Source: Lacrimispora xylanisolvens (GTDB lineage: Bacteria; Bacillota; Clostridia; Lachnospirales; Lachnospiraceae). Taken from it: a stretch of DNA of 64,000 bases. Location of the stretch: contig CP070896.1 of assembly GCA_017084465.1 (NCBI GenBank), positions 1,488,001-1,552,000 of the forward strand, given 5' to 3'. How positions within the stretch are numbered: the stretch's first letter is position 1; each line of letters opens with the position of its first letter. The notes under the pieces are model-generated. The model made no database searches. It saw nothing but the letters and a program-made list of their open reading frames with translations, and was not told the origin of the DNA. The translations under genes and the position numbers were made by a program. This document shows positions 39,981 through 49,933 of this stretch, piece after piece.

Positions 39981-41420
39981 GAACTTCCCCCCTTACTGCC
40001 GTCAACCGACCAGGCTTCTTTTAAAAGAGCAATCCCTTTTTGTATTTCCGTCTCAGTCAAATTTGCAAATCCAAGAATGACCGTAGGTGGATATTTGTTA
40101 TGTTCCTTATGAATAAAGGAACCGGACAAACCATATACTTTTACGTTTCTCTTCTCTGCCCTTAAAACCAGTTCTTCCTCGCTTCTTCCCTTCTGGTCTG
40201 TCAGCAGCAGATGAAGTCCTGCATGTTCTCCCCCCAATTAAAAACTGATCTTCAAAGGACTTTAAACCGGCAGTTAACACATCGTGCTTGGATTTATAAA
40301 CAGCTCTCATTCGGTTTAAATGGCGCTCATAATGTCCCTCAGACAGGAACTGATACAATATGTTCTGATCAATTCTTGATACAGTGGAAGCATAGAAACT
40401 GATCCGTCTCTGATAAATCTGGTACAGGGGGATGGGTAATACCACGTAACTGACACGGATAGCAGGTGCAATGGATTTGGAAAAGGTACCGCAGTAAATC
40501 ACCCGCTCCCTGTCATCCATACCCTGCAGGGCAGGAATTGGCTTTCCCTTATAACGGAACTCACTGTCGTAATCATCCTCAATTAAATACCGGTTCTCCT
40601 GTTCATACGCCCATGCAAGCAGTTCCTGTCTTCGTTTTACCGGCATGATAATGCCAGTGGGATACTGATGAGAGGGCATGACATAGGCAATATCTGCACC
40701 GCTTTTTTCTAGCAGCGAAACATCCATTCCCGACTGATCCATATCCACAGGTACCACCTGATACTGCAGACTGTCAAAGACCCGGTATGCCTGCCTGTAA
40801 GTGGGATTTTCCATGGCAATGGTTCTGTCCCTCCCCAGAATCTGGGACAGGAGCATCAGAAGATATTCGCTTCCTGCACCTACAATGATCTGTTCCGGGA
40901 GACAGTTAACTCCTCTGGCAGAATGAAGGTAGGAACGGATTGCTTCCCGAAATAAGTACTCTCCCTGGGGATCTCCCGCTGCGAAAATCTCTCTGTTATC
41001 ATCGATCAGCGTATTTTTTGATATCCGCCTCCATGTATTAAAGGGAAAATTACAAAGATCAATTCCTCTTGGGGAAAAATCCACAGCCCAGTTCTTTTTC
41101 TCCCCTTCTTCTTTTGCAGCAGTAAAAAAAGAGGGCTGGCTTTTTAAAGTCTCCTGTCCGGTATGAATAAGTCCGTCGATTTTCAATACAAAATAACCAC
41201 GGCAGGGAACCGACTCAATATAGCCTTCTGACAAAAGCTGCTCGTAGGCCATCTGGGTGGTACTCCTGCTGACTTTTAAATGTTCCGCCAAAAGTCTGGT
41301 AGAGGGGAGGCGGACCGCAGGCTTTAGATTGCCTTTTACAATTTCATTTTTAATGTAACTGTAAATCTGGCTGTAATAAGGCCAGCCTGGCTGGTTCTTT
41401 AAGGGTATCATCAGTTCCAT
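39977..41420 (-). CDS. MocR-type regulator (GntR HTH plus aminotransferase domain), one frame break
   Basis: Restored length about 480 residues, typical of MocR/PdxR proteins. The N-terminal GntR winged helix reads KPAVRLPSTRLLAEHLKVSRSTTQ and is followed by YEQLLSEGYIE. The class I aminotransferase fold contains VGAGSEYLLMLLSQILG, ENPTYRQAYRVF, DDYDSEFRYKGKPIPAL and the PLP Lys in YCGTFSKSIAPAIRV. The break is in the C6 run 40230-40235 (coding G6; G5 gives LIGGEHAGLHLLL). It could regulate pyridoxal or amine metabolism; no target is evident nearby. It is first in a three-gene overlapping operon. Confidence 0.88.
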
Positions 41421-41450
41421 GGTAACAACAATCCTCCTTTACCGGATAGG

Positions 41451-41495
41451 AAAAAATGCCGCACGTCCCTTATCTTGCGGTCATGCGGCATTTTT
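41451..41495 (-). terminator. Terminator of glnS
   Basis: Stem AAAAATGCCGCA / TGCGGCATTTTT with a 20-base loop, followed on the minus strand by T6. Confidence 0.85.
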
Positions 41496-41506
41496 GTTCA
41501 GCTGTA

Positions 41507-43180
41507 CTATTTTCCAATTTTAAAAGAACTCTTTAAGGATACAATCCGGTTAAATACCAGATGCTCCGGTGTGCTGTCCTTGCAGTCAACACAGAAGAAG
41601 CCGTTTCTTACAAACTGGTAGCTGTCATATGCCCTGACTCCTTCAAAGCTGGGCTCCACATAACAGTTCTTTAAAACAGTCAGGGAATTGGGATTTAAGT
41701 TTAAGCTTCCGTCTTCGTTTAACTTTCCTTTTTCTTCGTCCACGATGTTCTCATATAAGCGGCACTCCACTTTCTGCGCTGTTGTAGCAGCTACCCAGTG
41801 AATGGTTCCTTTCACTTTTCTGCCCTCAAATCCGGAACCACTCTTTGTCTCCGGGTCATAAGTGCAGTGAACAACCGTAACATTGCCGTTCTCATCTTTT
41901 TCGCAGCCGGTACAGGTCACAAAATAAGCATTCATGAGACGGACTTCATTGCCTGGGAATAGACGGAAGTACTTTTTAATGGGTTCTTCCATAAAATCTT
42001 CCCGTTCGATGTAAAGTTCTTTTCCAAATGGAACTTTTCTCTCACCCAGCTCCGGATTCTCCAGGTTATTGGCTACATCAAGATACTCCGTGGTATCTTC
42101 CGGATAATTATCAATTACCAGCTTGATTGGATCTAAAATCGCCATCATTCTGGGTCTTTTCAGTTTTAAATCTTCCCTGATGCAGTACTCTAACATCGCG
42201 TAGTCAACAGAGCTGTTTGCCTTGGAAACACCCACTAAATCAACAAACATGCGAAGGGATTCCGGCGTATAGCCTCTTCTTCTTAATGCTGCGATGGATA
42301 CCAGTCTAGGATCTTCCCAACCATCAACGATGTTATCCTCTACCAGTTTTTTGATGTAACGCTTTCCAGTTACCACATTGGTCAGATAAAGCTTTGCGAA
42401 TTCGATCTGACGGGGAGGGTTTTCAAATTCACACTCTTTTACTACCCAGTCGTAGAGCGGTCTGTGATCTTCAAATTCCAGTGTACAGATGGAATGGGTT
42501 ATATGTTCAATGGCATCTTCAATTGGATGTGCAAAATCATACATAGGGTAGATACACCATGTATCCCCGGTGTTATGATGGGTCATACGTGCCACACGGT
42601 AGATAACCGGATCACGCATGTTGATGTTGGGAGATGACATATCAATTCTGGCTCTTAATACCTTTTCGCCGTCTTTGTATTTACCGTCCTTCATCTCTTC
42701 AAACATCGTTAAGTTCTCTTCCACACTCCGGTTTCTGTAAGGGCTCTCCTTACCAGGAGTTTTAAAATCTCCACGGTACTCCCTTATTTCATCGGCAGTT
42801 AAATCACAGACAAATGCCTTTCCCTTCTTGATTAAAAGAACGGCACAGTCGTACATCTCCTGAAAGTAGTTGGAAGCAAAGTAAAGTCTGTCATCAAATT
42901 CTGCTCCCAGCCATTTCACATCTTCAATAATCGATTCCACGAATTCCGTCTTTTCTTTTGTCGGGTTTGTATCATCAAAACGGAGGTTGAATTTTCCGCC
43001 ATACTTTTTAGCCAGGCCATAGTTTAACAGGATGGATTTGGCATGTCCAATATGCAGATAACCGTTTGGCTCCGGTGGAAATCTGGTCTGCACATGGTTA
43101 TAAACGCCTTCTGAAAGATCCTTGTCTATCTCCTGTTCAATAAAGTTTTTAGAAATTATTTCTTCTTTGTTATCTTCCAT
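41507..43180 (-). CDS. glnS: Glutaminyl-tRNA synthetase
   Basis: 557 residues. The class I HIGH motif is at residues 43-46 in [13 protein letters not shown], and [10 protein letters not shown] is the glutamate-discriminating region. The tRNA-binding section has [18 protein letters not shown] and [11 protein letters not shown]. Where E. coli GlnRS has VMSKRK, this protein has [12 protein letters not shown], a variant of the KMSKS loop. The two C-terminal beta-barrels are complete. It charges tRNA-Gln directly, so this organism need not depend only on GatCAB for Gln. It is a single gene with its own terminator. AGGAAG precedes the start. Confidence 0.95.
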   Translation of the reverse strand: MEDNKEEIISKNFIEQEIDKDLSEGVYNHVQTRFPPEPNGYLHIGHAKSILLNYGLAKKYGGKFNLRFDDTNPTKEKTEFVESIIEDVKWLGAEFDDRLYFASNYFQEMYDCAVLLIKKGKAFVCDLTADEIREYRGDFKTPGKESPYRNRSVEENLTMFEEMKDGKYKDGEKVLRARIDMSSPNINMRDPVIYRVARMTHHNTGDTWCIYPMYDFAHPIEDAIEHITHSICTLEFEDHRPLYDWVVKECEFENPPRQIEFAKLYLTNVVTGKRYIKKLVEDNIVDGWEDPRLVSIAALRRRGYTPESLRMFVDLVGVSKANSSVDYAMLEYCIREDLKLKRPRMMAILDPIKLVIDNYPEDTTEYLDVANNLENPELGERKVPFGKELYIEREDFMEEPIKKYFRLFPGNEVRLMNAYFVTCTGCEKDENGNVTVVHCTYDPETKSGSGFEGRKVKGTIHWVAATTAQKVECRLYENIVDEEKGKLNEDGSLNLNPNSLTVLKNCYVEPSFEGVRAYDSYQFVRNGFFCVDCKDSTPEHLVFNRIVSLKSSFKIGK

Positions 43181-43264
43181 CTTTCTTCCTCCATATCAGT
43201 CACTTCAATAATACAATATCATATCATACTTCAAACGATTCGAAAAGGGGGAAAACGTCTTATC

Positions 43265-43783
43265 CTATAACAGATAGCCTTTCTTTTTCAGCTCTGCCTC
43301 AATAAAATCAAGATTCTTCTCCGAGTCTGCCTCTACGGTATGATAATGGCAGCCTCCAGTCAGTACATTTAAGGGCTGATCTTTGGAGGAATTTAAATGC
43401 TGTATAAACTCCGCCGCATCCAGACGGTTGTTAATAATTAGATCCACCTCAATCTGTCCATATAACTGGTGTTCGATGAATACGTTCCTGATTTTCCCGC
43501 CATAATCAACAATGGTATTCAGTTCCTCCAGGGTATCTTCTGTCTTATGACTGGTCCTGAAAACCCTTACAAAAGAAGGTTCCTCTTCTCTCTTTTCCAG
43601 AGGAAGAAGGTAGCCTTTATTGGTGGACAGGATCATTTTATTTTCTGCACGCAACAGTGCAATATCCTGTACCACCACCTGTCTGCTGACGCCAAGTCTC
43701 TGGGCCAAATCTCCTCCGGATATGGGCTTTCCTTCTTCCATTAACAGTTCCACTATTTTCTTTCTTCTGCTGCTGCCTTCCAC
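43265..43783 (-). CDS. niaR: NiaR-like (HTH plus 3H domain) transcriptional repressor
   Basis: 172 residues. An N-terminal HTH-11 domain (KPISGGDLAQRLGVSRQVVVQDIALLRA) is followed by a 3H domain with the characteristic His positions in FIEHQLYGQIEVDL, FIQHLNSS and GGCHYHTVEADSE. Characterised members repress NAD biosynthesis or niacin uptake genes when niacin is present. GTG start with AGGAG upstream. It lies 6 bp after the ECF ATPase gene, so it is the last gene of the phosphorylase-ECF operon, suggesting that operon is linked to niacin or a related pyridine. Confidence 0.83.
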   Translation of the reverse strand: MEGSSRRKKIVELLMEEGKPISGGDLAQRLGVSRQVVVQDIALLRAENKMILSTNKGYLLPLEKREEEPSFVRVFRTSHKTEDTLEELNTIVDYGGKIRNVFIEHQLYGQIEVDLIINNRLDAAEFIQHLNSSKDQPLNVLTGGCHYHTVEADSEKNLDFIEAELKKKGYLL

Positions 43784-43789
43784 GTTTTA

Positions 43790-45483
43790 TTACTCCTGCC
43801 TTATTTTTCTGATGTCCTCTGTTGTCAAAAATCTGCCTTCGTATCCAAGGATTTCACAAAGCCTTGTGATGTGAGGCGGTTCCAGCCGGGCTTTTGTAAG
43901 AGTGTCCTTCTCATAAAATATCTTCTCTCCCGGTCCGTCTGAAATCACCTTTCCTCCCGCCATAACAATAACCCGTTCAAAATACCGGGCAACGAAATCC
44001 ATATCATGAAGAATTGCAAGTACAAATTTTCCTCTCTCAGTCATGGTACGAATCAGCTGTCCCAATATCTCCCGCCCCCCTGGCATCCTGGGCGATGGTG
44101 GGTTCATCTAATATCAGCACCTTAGGATCCATTGCCACGACAGATGCAATTGCTACCATCTTTCGTTCAGACAAATCCAGATCATAGGGATTTTCTTTCT
44201 CTGCATGGAGGAGACCTACCATCTCAAGAGCTTCCCTGGCACGCTGTTCCCCTTCTTTTCTTGTCATACCAATGTTTAAGGGACCTACCATCACCTCTTC
44301 TAAAACCTGATTCTTAAAAATCTGGTCATCGGGATTTTGAAATACATATCCCACTTTTTTTGCAAGCTGGGCCACGGTCCGCCCGGAAATATCCTCACCT
44401 TCCAGAAGTACCGTTCCTGCCTTGGGTTTTAAAAGTCCCTTAAGCAGCTTAACCAGTGTGGTTTTTCCGGCACCATTCTGACCAATCACTGCTGTCGGCC
44501 TTATATCAAGGGAAAGGCTGAGGTTTTCAATTACCGGAGCACCAGGTATATAATGAAAGCCCAGATCCTTTATGGTAAATATATCCAGACCCAGTTTATC
44601 AGGAGTTCGTTCTCTTCCTGTTTTTGAAATGGTAACAGGAAACTGATCCTTGTGGTCTTGTATCTGTTTTAATGTTACCGGATAAAGTAAGTCTTCCCCC
44701 CTCTTTCCGATAGACGGAAAGTGCTTTTGAAACCTGAGTATAGACGGGTGGCTCCACTCCAAAATCCCTTAAATCATCTCTGGAAAAAATGCGTTCCGGA
44801 ACATCATAAGCCACCTGTGATCCACGATGAAGCAGGAGTATTTTATCACAATAGGCCGCCAGCTTTTCCATCTTCTGCTCCACCATAATAATGGTGATTC
44901 CCGTCTTCGCCAGTTTTTCAACCACCAGGAACACATCTTCGCTGCCCTGAGGGTCCAGCTGGGATGTAGGCTCGTCCAGAACTAAAACCTCAGGTTCCAT
45001 GGCAAGAATGCTGGCAATTGCCACTCTCTGAATCTGCCCTCCTGATAAATCAAAGGGATTCCTGTCCTTATATTTAATAATATCCAGAAGTTTCAGGGCT
45101 TTATCCACTCTTTTTCCGATCTCTTCCCTTGGAATCCCCAGATTCTGAAGTCCAAAAGCAATTTCCTCAAAAACCGTATCTTTTGCGCCGGACAGCTGAT
45201 TAAAGGGGTTCTGAAACACAAGGCCCACTTTCTGGCAGAGAACTGCGATTGGTACCTTTGATGCTTCTACACCGTCAATGATCACTTTTCCCCCATACGC
45301 TCCACGGAACATGGTTGGAACAAGCCCTGCAAATGCCTGGCAGAGTGTACTTTTCCCCGCCTGATTTTCACCAATAATGCCGATAAACTGTCCCTTATCC
45401 GCTTCAAAATCAATTCCATCAAGAACCAGCTTACTGGTATGGGGATACTTATATTTTAATCCTTTTACTTCAATGAATGCCAT
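43790..45483 (-). CDS. ECF transporter ATPase with two fused ABC domains, two frame breaks
   Basis: Restored length about 564 residues carrying two ATP-binding cassettes in one chain. Domain 1 has GENQAGKST (Walker A; Gln replaces the usual Gly), LSGGQIQRVAIA and LVLDEPTSQLD. Domain 2 has GQNGAGKTTLVK, LDLSERKMVAIAS (a degenerate signature) and LILDEPT. Breaks are in the C6 runs 44696-44701 and 44075-44080 (coding G6; G5 restores RKEGEDLLYPVTL and ARGREILGQLIRTM). The ATG at 45483 has GGAGG upstream and overlaps the EcfT stop by 14 bp. It powers the ECF importer together with EcfT and the S component. Confidence 0.87.
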
Positions 45484-46246
45484 ATACGATCCTCCAGACA
45501 GCCGAGGCTGCAATCAGAAGAGCCATAAGAATCATAAATCCTTTGTCCCCTCCTGATAGCCGGTGTTCTCTTAAAAATGTTTTTTTATTTTTAGATCCGA
45601 ACCCTCTCACCTCAAGGGCAATCGCCCGTTCTCTTGTATTGATGAGAGAACTGCTGACTACTGGAGAAATCAGGGGAATAAATGCCTTAGCTCTGGTAAA
45701 TAAGCTTCCTTCGGTTTCCATTCCCCGGCTTCTCTGGGCATCTAAAATAGTATTCATGGTTCCCATCATCTGAGGAATGATCTGAAAAACAGAGGTGATC
45801 ATATATCCAAATCTGGGTGAAAATCCCATCTGTTCCAGATCATCAACCAGGTCTGCCGGTCTGGTTGTAAGAACAAACGCAGCAAAAGCCAGAAGCATAT
45901 TTAGAATATTCAGACCAATCCGGCATGCATAAAGAAGACCTTCCCGGTAAAATGTCAGGGCTCCCACCCGAAACAGTATGGTTTCATTCTCTTTATTAAA
46001 CAGACCGTGGATCAAAAAAATAGTAATGAGAATGGTAAATGAAAATGCAATCAGCGGAAAAACCTTTTTAAGGATTCCTCCGCTGATCAAAAGGATCAGA
46101 CTGATCGCCAGAAACAGTCCATACATCCACAGCGCGCCTCCAATGAGAGGCACGCTGATGGCCGCCAGAATATATACCATCTTGGCAAAGGGGTGAAGTC
46201 TGGTTAAATAGCTGTCCTTATCTACGTAGAGACTGATGCTTTTCAT
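45470..46246 (-). CDS. ecfT: ECF transporter transmembrane component EcfT
   Basis: 258 residues with about six membrane helices and the two coupling motifs of EcfT: AQRSRGME and ALEVRGFG, each carrying the Ala-Arg-Gly core that docks onto the ATPase subunits. It lies between the S component and the double ATPase. AAAGG is the only ribosome-site candidate before the ATG, about 10 bases away. Confidence 0.9.
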   Translation of the reverse strand: MKSISLYVDKDSYLTRLHPFAKMVYILAAISVPLIGGALWMYGLFLAISLILLISGGILKKVFPLIAFSFTILITIFLIHGLFNKENETILFRVGALTFYREGLLYACRIGLNILNMLLAFAAFVLTTRPADLVDDLEQMGFSPRFGYMITSVFQIIPQMMGTMNTILDAQRSRGMETEGSLFTRAKAFIPLISPVVSSSLINTRERAIALEVRGFGSKNKKTFLREHRLSGGDKGFMILMALLIAASAVWRIVYGIH

Positions 46247-46262
46247 AGGAATAAAACCTTTC

Positions 46263-46864
46263 TTAATCCAGAATTTCTACCTCATCATTCACGTCATAAA
46301 GAGAGGTGAGTTTTTAGGAAGTCCTTTCATAATAGCAAAAACAATAAGGACTGTAATCAGCTTGTCCGGCACATCTACAACAAGTTCATCGAGAAATGAT
46401 CCCAAAAATACAGGCAGTCCGGCAGACTGGGACCAGCCAAATAAAAGGTCTCCCCAGACGTTTCCGGTTGCACCGCCCCAGAAGATTACATTTAAAGGAG
46501 TGGAGATAACAACTGCAGTCAGTCCTGCAGCCACTGCTGTAAGAATTGCTCCTGTAAGCTTTTCCATATGCCCCAGTCTTGCCATAATACCCACTGCAGC
46601 TCCGATTCCAAGACTGGTGAGGGCATAGACCAAAGTAATGGAATCACCGGTGGTAAAGCCAAAAATCAGATTGTTGGCTGCCCCGCAGACAGCTCCGATT
46701 ATGGGACCTCCCAGTACACCGCCGATACAGGTGCCGATGGAATCCAGCCAAAGGGGAAGTTTTAAAACAGATGCAAATAGTTTTCCTAAATAATTGATTC
46801 CGATACAAGCCGGTATCAGAACAAAAGTAGCCGCGTTTAACCTGGTTTTAAATAAATGATTCAT
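46263..46864 (-). CDS. ECF transporter substrate-binding S component, one frame break
   Basis: Restored length about 200 residues with six membrane helices (PACIGINYLGKLFASVLKLPLWLDSIG; GGVLGGPIIGAVCGAANNL; LNVIFWGGATGNVWGD). Start at 46864 has GGAGG upstream. The frame as read ends early at 46289. One more A in the run at 46311-46315 gives GLPKKLTSLYDVNDEVEILD and a stop at 46263. The substrate cannot be read from the sequence. The neighbouring nucleoside phosphorylase and NiaR-like repressor suggest a nucleoside, possibly nicotinamide riboside. The S component, EcfT and ATPase form a dedicated (group I type) ECF importer. Confidence 0.8.
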
Positions 46865-46878
46865 CTTCAATCCTCCGT

Positions 46879-47625
46879 TCACGATTCTGATTGATCCATC
46901 CGTACAAACGCTTCCAGCGCAGTCAGGATCTCCATTTGTTCCCCTCTCATCATAGCTGATTCGCCGTCGGTATAGCTGTTAATCTGTTCGGTCAGCTCCT
47001 CCTCAAATTCCACCACTGTATTCAGTATTGAGGCTGTCTTTACTCCACGTAAGCCCCCCTGTTACAAATACGGCAGCCGTTTCCATGTCTGATCCGAGAA
47101 CGCCTTTTCCCGACCAGTATGCACAGATTTTTTCTTCCTCATCAATGTAGAAGCTGTCATGACTTCTGGCAATTCCCACATGAGCCGTTGCGTCCAGTGT
47201 CTTGGCACTCTCCATACAGGCGATCAAAAGACCTGTGTCCGGAACAGCAGGATACTTGGAATCCACGTAAGATAACGATGCACCATCATCTCTGACAGCT
47301 CCGTTTACCAGAATTAAATCTCCAAGCCGGATTCCTTTTTTAAGAGCTCCGCAGCTGCCGATCCGGATCATTCCACGTACTCCGATTCTGGAAAGCTCTT
47401 CTACAGCGATTGCTGCAGAGGCCCCTCCTATTCCCGTGGAAACCGCCATCACGGGTACTCCATGATAGAATCCTTTTATGCTTCGGTATTCCCTGTTGTA
47501 GCAAGCTGCTCCACATTTGTAAGGTGGGAAGCAATCCGGTCTAATCGGGCAGGATCTCCGGGCAGCAGAGCATAGGGTGCTGCCTGACTGTCTGACAGCC
47601 TGATATGGGGCATAATTTCTGCCAA
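46879..47625 (-). CDS. Nucleoside phosphorylase (uridine phosphorylase-like), two frame breaks
   Basis: Restored length about 249 residues. ALLPGDPARLDRI is the phosphate-binding start. VSTGIGGASAAIAVEEL and IRIGSCGALKKGI follow, then GSDMETAAVFV with the conserved Met-Glu that contacts ribose. This is the NP-I (Udp/DeoD) fold. Breaks: near 47494-47500 (one base lost; NREYRSIKGFYHGVPV fits) and C6 at 47054-47059 (coding G6; G5 gives TGGLRGVKTASIL and the end at 46879). The start is uncertain: TTG at 47625 has GGAAGGAG at 9 bases, while ATG at 47634 abuts it. It probably splits the nucleoside imported by the ECF transporter encoded 14 bp downstream. Confidence 0.8.
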
Positions 47626-47656
47626 AACTACCATCTCCTTCCTTTTCTATTCTCTG

Positions 47657-47703
47657 AATTTAACACAAAGAAGCTGCCTTGTCAACCAATTGTCAGGTGA
47701 CAA
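47657..47703 (-). promoter_or_regulatory. Promoter and palindrome upstream of the phosphorylase-ECF-niaR operon
   Basis: Minus strand TTGACA (47680-47685), 17-bp spacer, TAAATT (47657-47662). The palindrome TTGTCACCTGACAA (47690-47703) lies just upstream of -35 and is a candidate operator, possibly for the NiaR-like protein. The same DNA forms the terminator of the preceding gene. Confidence 0.65.
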
Positions 47704-47710
47704 GACAGCT
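47672..47710 (-). terminator. Terminator after the 91-residue gene
   Basis: 13-bp stem AGCTGTCTTGTCA / TGACAAGGCAGCT with one G-U pair, followed by TCTTTGTGTT on the minus strand. One arm contains the -35 of the next operon. Confidence 0.65.
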
Positions 47711-47737
47711 CTCTTTTCTATCTTTTTATAACTCTGT

Positions 47738-48013
47738 TTATTTTCTCTCTGCAGCGGCCCACAGATCCTGTTTCTCAACAAACTGTTGATTAATCCATTC
47801 CAGTGCCTGCTGCCTTCCTTCCTCTGAAAAAGGAAATAATGCCTTCGTCTTTTTTTCATCAGCAGTCGCTTCGTAACAGTATGGCTGGGGGTAAACGGTG
47901 GCTTCAAGTCCTTCTTCTTCCTTTTTAATCCGATACCGCATCCCATTCATGCTTCCCGTATAAGCCTCTTTTTTAAAAAACTGGATTGGAACAAAGGTTT
48001 CTTTCTTTAGCAT
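47738..48013 (-). CDS. Conserved-looking small protein, function unknown
   Basis: 91 residues, no signal peptide or membrane helix, charged. A YTGSMNGMRYRIKKE opening is followed by an EATVYPQPYCYEAT strand and a C-terminal helix (GRQQALEWINQQFVEK). AGGAGATG precedes the ATG. It begins 15 bp after the stop of the L,D-transpeptidase gene, so the two are probably co-transcribed. I do not recognise the family. Confidence 0.6.
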   Translation of the reverse strand: MLKKETFVPIQFFKKEAYTGSMNGMRYRIKKEEEGLEATVYPQPYCYEATADEKKTKALFPFSEEGRQQALEWINQQFVEKQDLWAAAERK

Positions 48014-48028
48014 CGATTACTCATCTCC

Positions 48029-49741
48029 TTATTTAACGCCCGGACCTGTTTTTTTCTTTCCTGTGGAATTGGAAACACCTGGTCCTACTTCCTGCTGTGG
48101 ATTGTTTGTAACAGGCGCTTCCTGAGTGGAAGGAGTGGTTACTGCCGGCGTGGTAGGTGCCGCTGTGGTTGGCGCTGGTGTAGTAGGCGCCGCCGTTGTG
48201 GCAGTTGTTGCTGCAGGAGTAGGTGCTGCTGTTGTTGGAGCTGTTGTCGGTGTGGTTCCGGCGGTTTCAGTCTTTGTTGTTCCATTAGAAGTCGTCTTTG
48301 TTTCTGTACCAGGTAAGTTGTAGCAAAGCACAGGTACTTTAGACGGAATGTTTTCAAAAAGAGTTTTAGCCATTGCCGGGGGAAGGTTTACACATCCATG
48401 GGAACCACTTGTTTTAAAAATACTGCCTCCAAACTGCTTCCGCCAGGTTGCATCATGAAACCCGATATTACCGTTAAACGGCATCCAGTAAGCAACCGGA
48501 GTTCTGTAATCCTCTCCTTTTAAAGTCGCATCTTTCTGCTTATATGTAAGGGAGTAAGCGCCAGCCGGTGTTGACCAGCCTTTGGATTCATTCCCTGATA
48601 CAAAATCCGTATCAAGTACCAGTTTACCGTCTTTATAAAAATACAAATGCTGTGCAGTAAGGTTTACTTCCACATAGGTATTGCCATAATCATTCTCTCC
48701 GTAGCTTGCAGCCTCCTGTTTAAATTCAGGCACCCTTTCCTGACTTTCTCCAGATCGGATAATTTCTGCCAGCGCATCGGCTTCTGCGCTCTGATTCATC
48801 TTCCAGCCATAGCTTCCGCCGGTTATTTTTACCGGCTTTCCGTAAGATGTATTAAGAGTCTTTGCCTTTGATACAGTATCATACTTAGAAGCCAGACCTT
48901 TTACATAGGCAGTTACTTCAGAACTGCTTAAATATGCTTTTCCGTCTTCCCCGATTCCCACCCATTTGGAAATAGTATCACCGTTTAATACTTCTCTCTT
49001 ATCTCCAAATTTATAGGTTACCTTTACGTTGGTATATCGGTTTAAGGTCTGGACCTGATTGATTAAATCCGGATTATCTGCCGTAATTTTTGGTTTTGTA
49101 TAAACATCACCATCCTCTAAGGACACTTCTGTCTTAAAGTCCGAAACAGCTGATGCAATCAGTGATTTTACCTTCTCCGGATCCGGGCGGTTTCCATCTA
49201 CTGCTGCAACAATATGATATCCTTTCCCAGACTCATACTGAGATATAGTGGCATCCTGGGGTTCTTTAATCTTATCTTCCTGAAAACAGGCCAGCTTTGA
49301 TACTACCTCATCAAACTGTTCCTGATTATATTTTACCAAAGTTCCAATATCAAAATTCTGAAATTTACTATTATGCTCTCCCCATTTTAAAGGATTCTGC
49401 TCTTCCAGAAGTTTTTCCACGCTTCCGTCAAAAACTGCTTCCATACCGATATCAGTACCTTTTATGGTCTCGGTATTATCCCCCCGTTCCTTAATTGTAA
49501 TCTGGTAACCGTCAATACCGGCTGCTACCATCTTCTTAACCTCATCAATGGATTTTTTAGATGCATCCATACCGTTAATAATCGTGTTGGGGAAAAACAC
49601 CTCTTTGTACTGTCTGCCCATCTGTAAATATGTAAGCGCCGCAATTAATGCGACTACGGCAACTGATCCGCCTCCGATTACAGCCAGACCCCCGATTCCC
49701 AATGACTTTTTCTTCCTGCTGTGGGGCATTTGCTTTTCCAT
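48029..49741 (-). CDS. L,D-transpeptidase with peptidoglycan-binding domains and Thr/Ala/Pro tail
   Basis: 570 residues. A membrane helix lies at about 15-40. Repeated PG_binding_4-like regions follow (ITIKERGDNTETIKGTDIG; VTYKFGDKREVLNGDTISKWV), then the YkuD catalytic domain with NIGFHDATWRKQFGGSIF and SGSHGCVNLPPAMAK, where His and Cys form the active site. The last 80 or so residues are low-complexity Thr/Ala/Pro repeats ending in a Gly-Pro-Gly-Val pair. The enzyme makes 3-3 cross-links in peptidoglycan or attaches proteins to it, outside the cytoplasmic membrane. A second paralogue lies 750 bp away on the same strand. Confidence 0.92.
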   Translation of the reverse strand: MEKQMPHSRKKKSLGIGGLAVIGGGSVAVVALIAALTYLQMGRQYKEVFFPNTIINGMDASKKSIDEVKKMVAAGIDGYQITIKERGDNTETIKGTDIGMEAVFDGSVEKLLEEQNPLKWGEHNSKFQNFDIGTLVKYNQEQFDEVVSKLACFQEDKIKEPQDATISQYESGKGYHIVAAVDGNRPDPEKVKSLIASAVSDFKTEVSLEDGDVYTKPKITADNPDLINQVQTLNRYTNVKVTYKFGDKREVLNGDTISKWVGIGEDGKAYLSSSEVTAYVKGLASKYDTVSKAKTLNTSYGKPVKITGGSYGWKMNQSAEADALAEIIRSGESQERVPEFKQEAASYGENDYGNTYVEVNLTAQHLYFYKDGKLVLDTDFVSGNESKGWSTPAGAYSLTYKQKDATLKGEDYRTPVAYWMPFNGNIGFHDATWRKQFGGSIFKTSGSHGCVNLPPAMAKTLFENIPSKVPVLCYNLPGTETKTTSNGTTKTETAGTTPTTAPTTAAPTPAATTATTAAPTTPAPTTAAPTTPAVTTPSTQEAPVTNNPQQEVGPGVSNSTGKKKTGPGVK

Positions 49742-49933
49742 TTATTTCCTACCTCTTTACTAGCCTTTTTATTCAGGTATAATTATATCGTAAAACAACG
49801 AAATATGTCTAAATATTTATGGTATATTTCTTGACTTTTTTATTACGATTTGACCTGACATCTCCAGAAAATTCATATTGACTTCCTGCCTTTCATAAGA
49901 TATGGGTAAGAACAATCGGAAAGAACCAATTTT

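Noticed and set aside
48126..48323. Val/Gly/Ala-rich plus-strand ORF
   Set aside because: It is the antisense of the Thr/Ala/Pro repeats of the L,D-transpeptidase tail, has no ribosome site and is low complexity.
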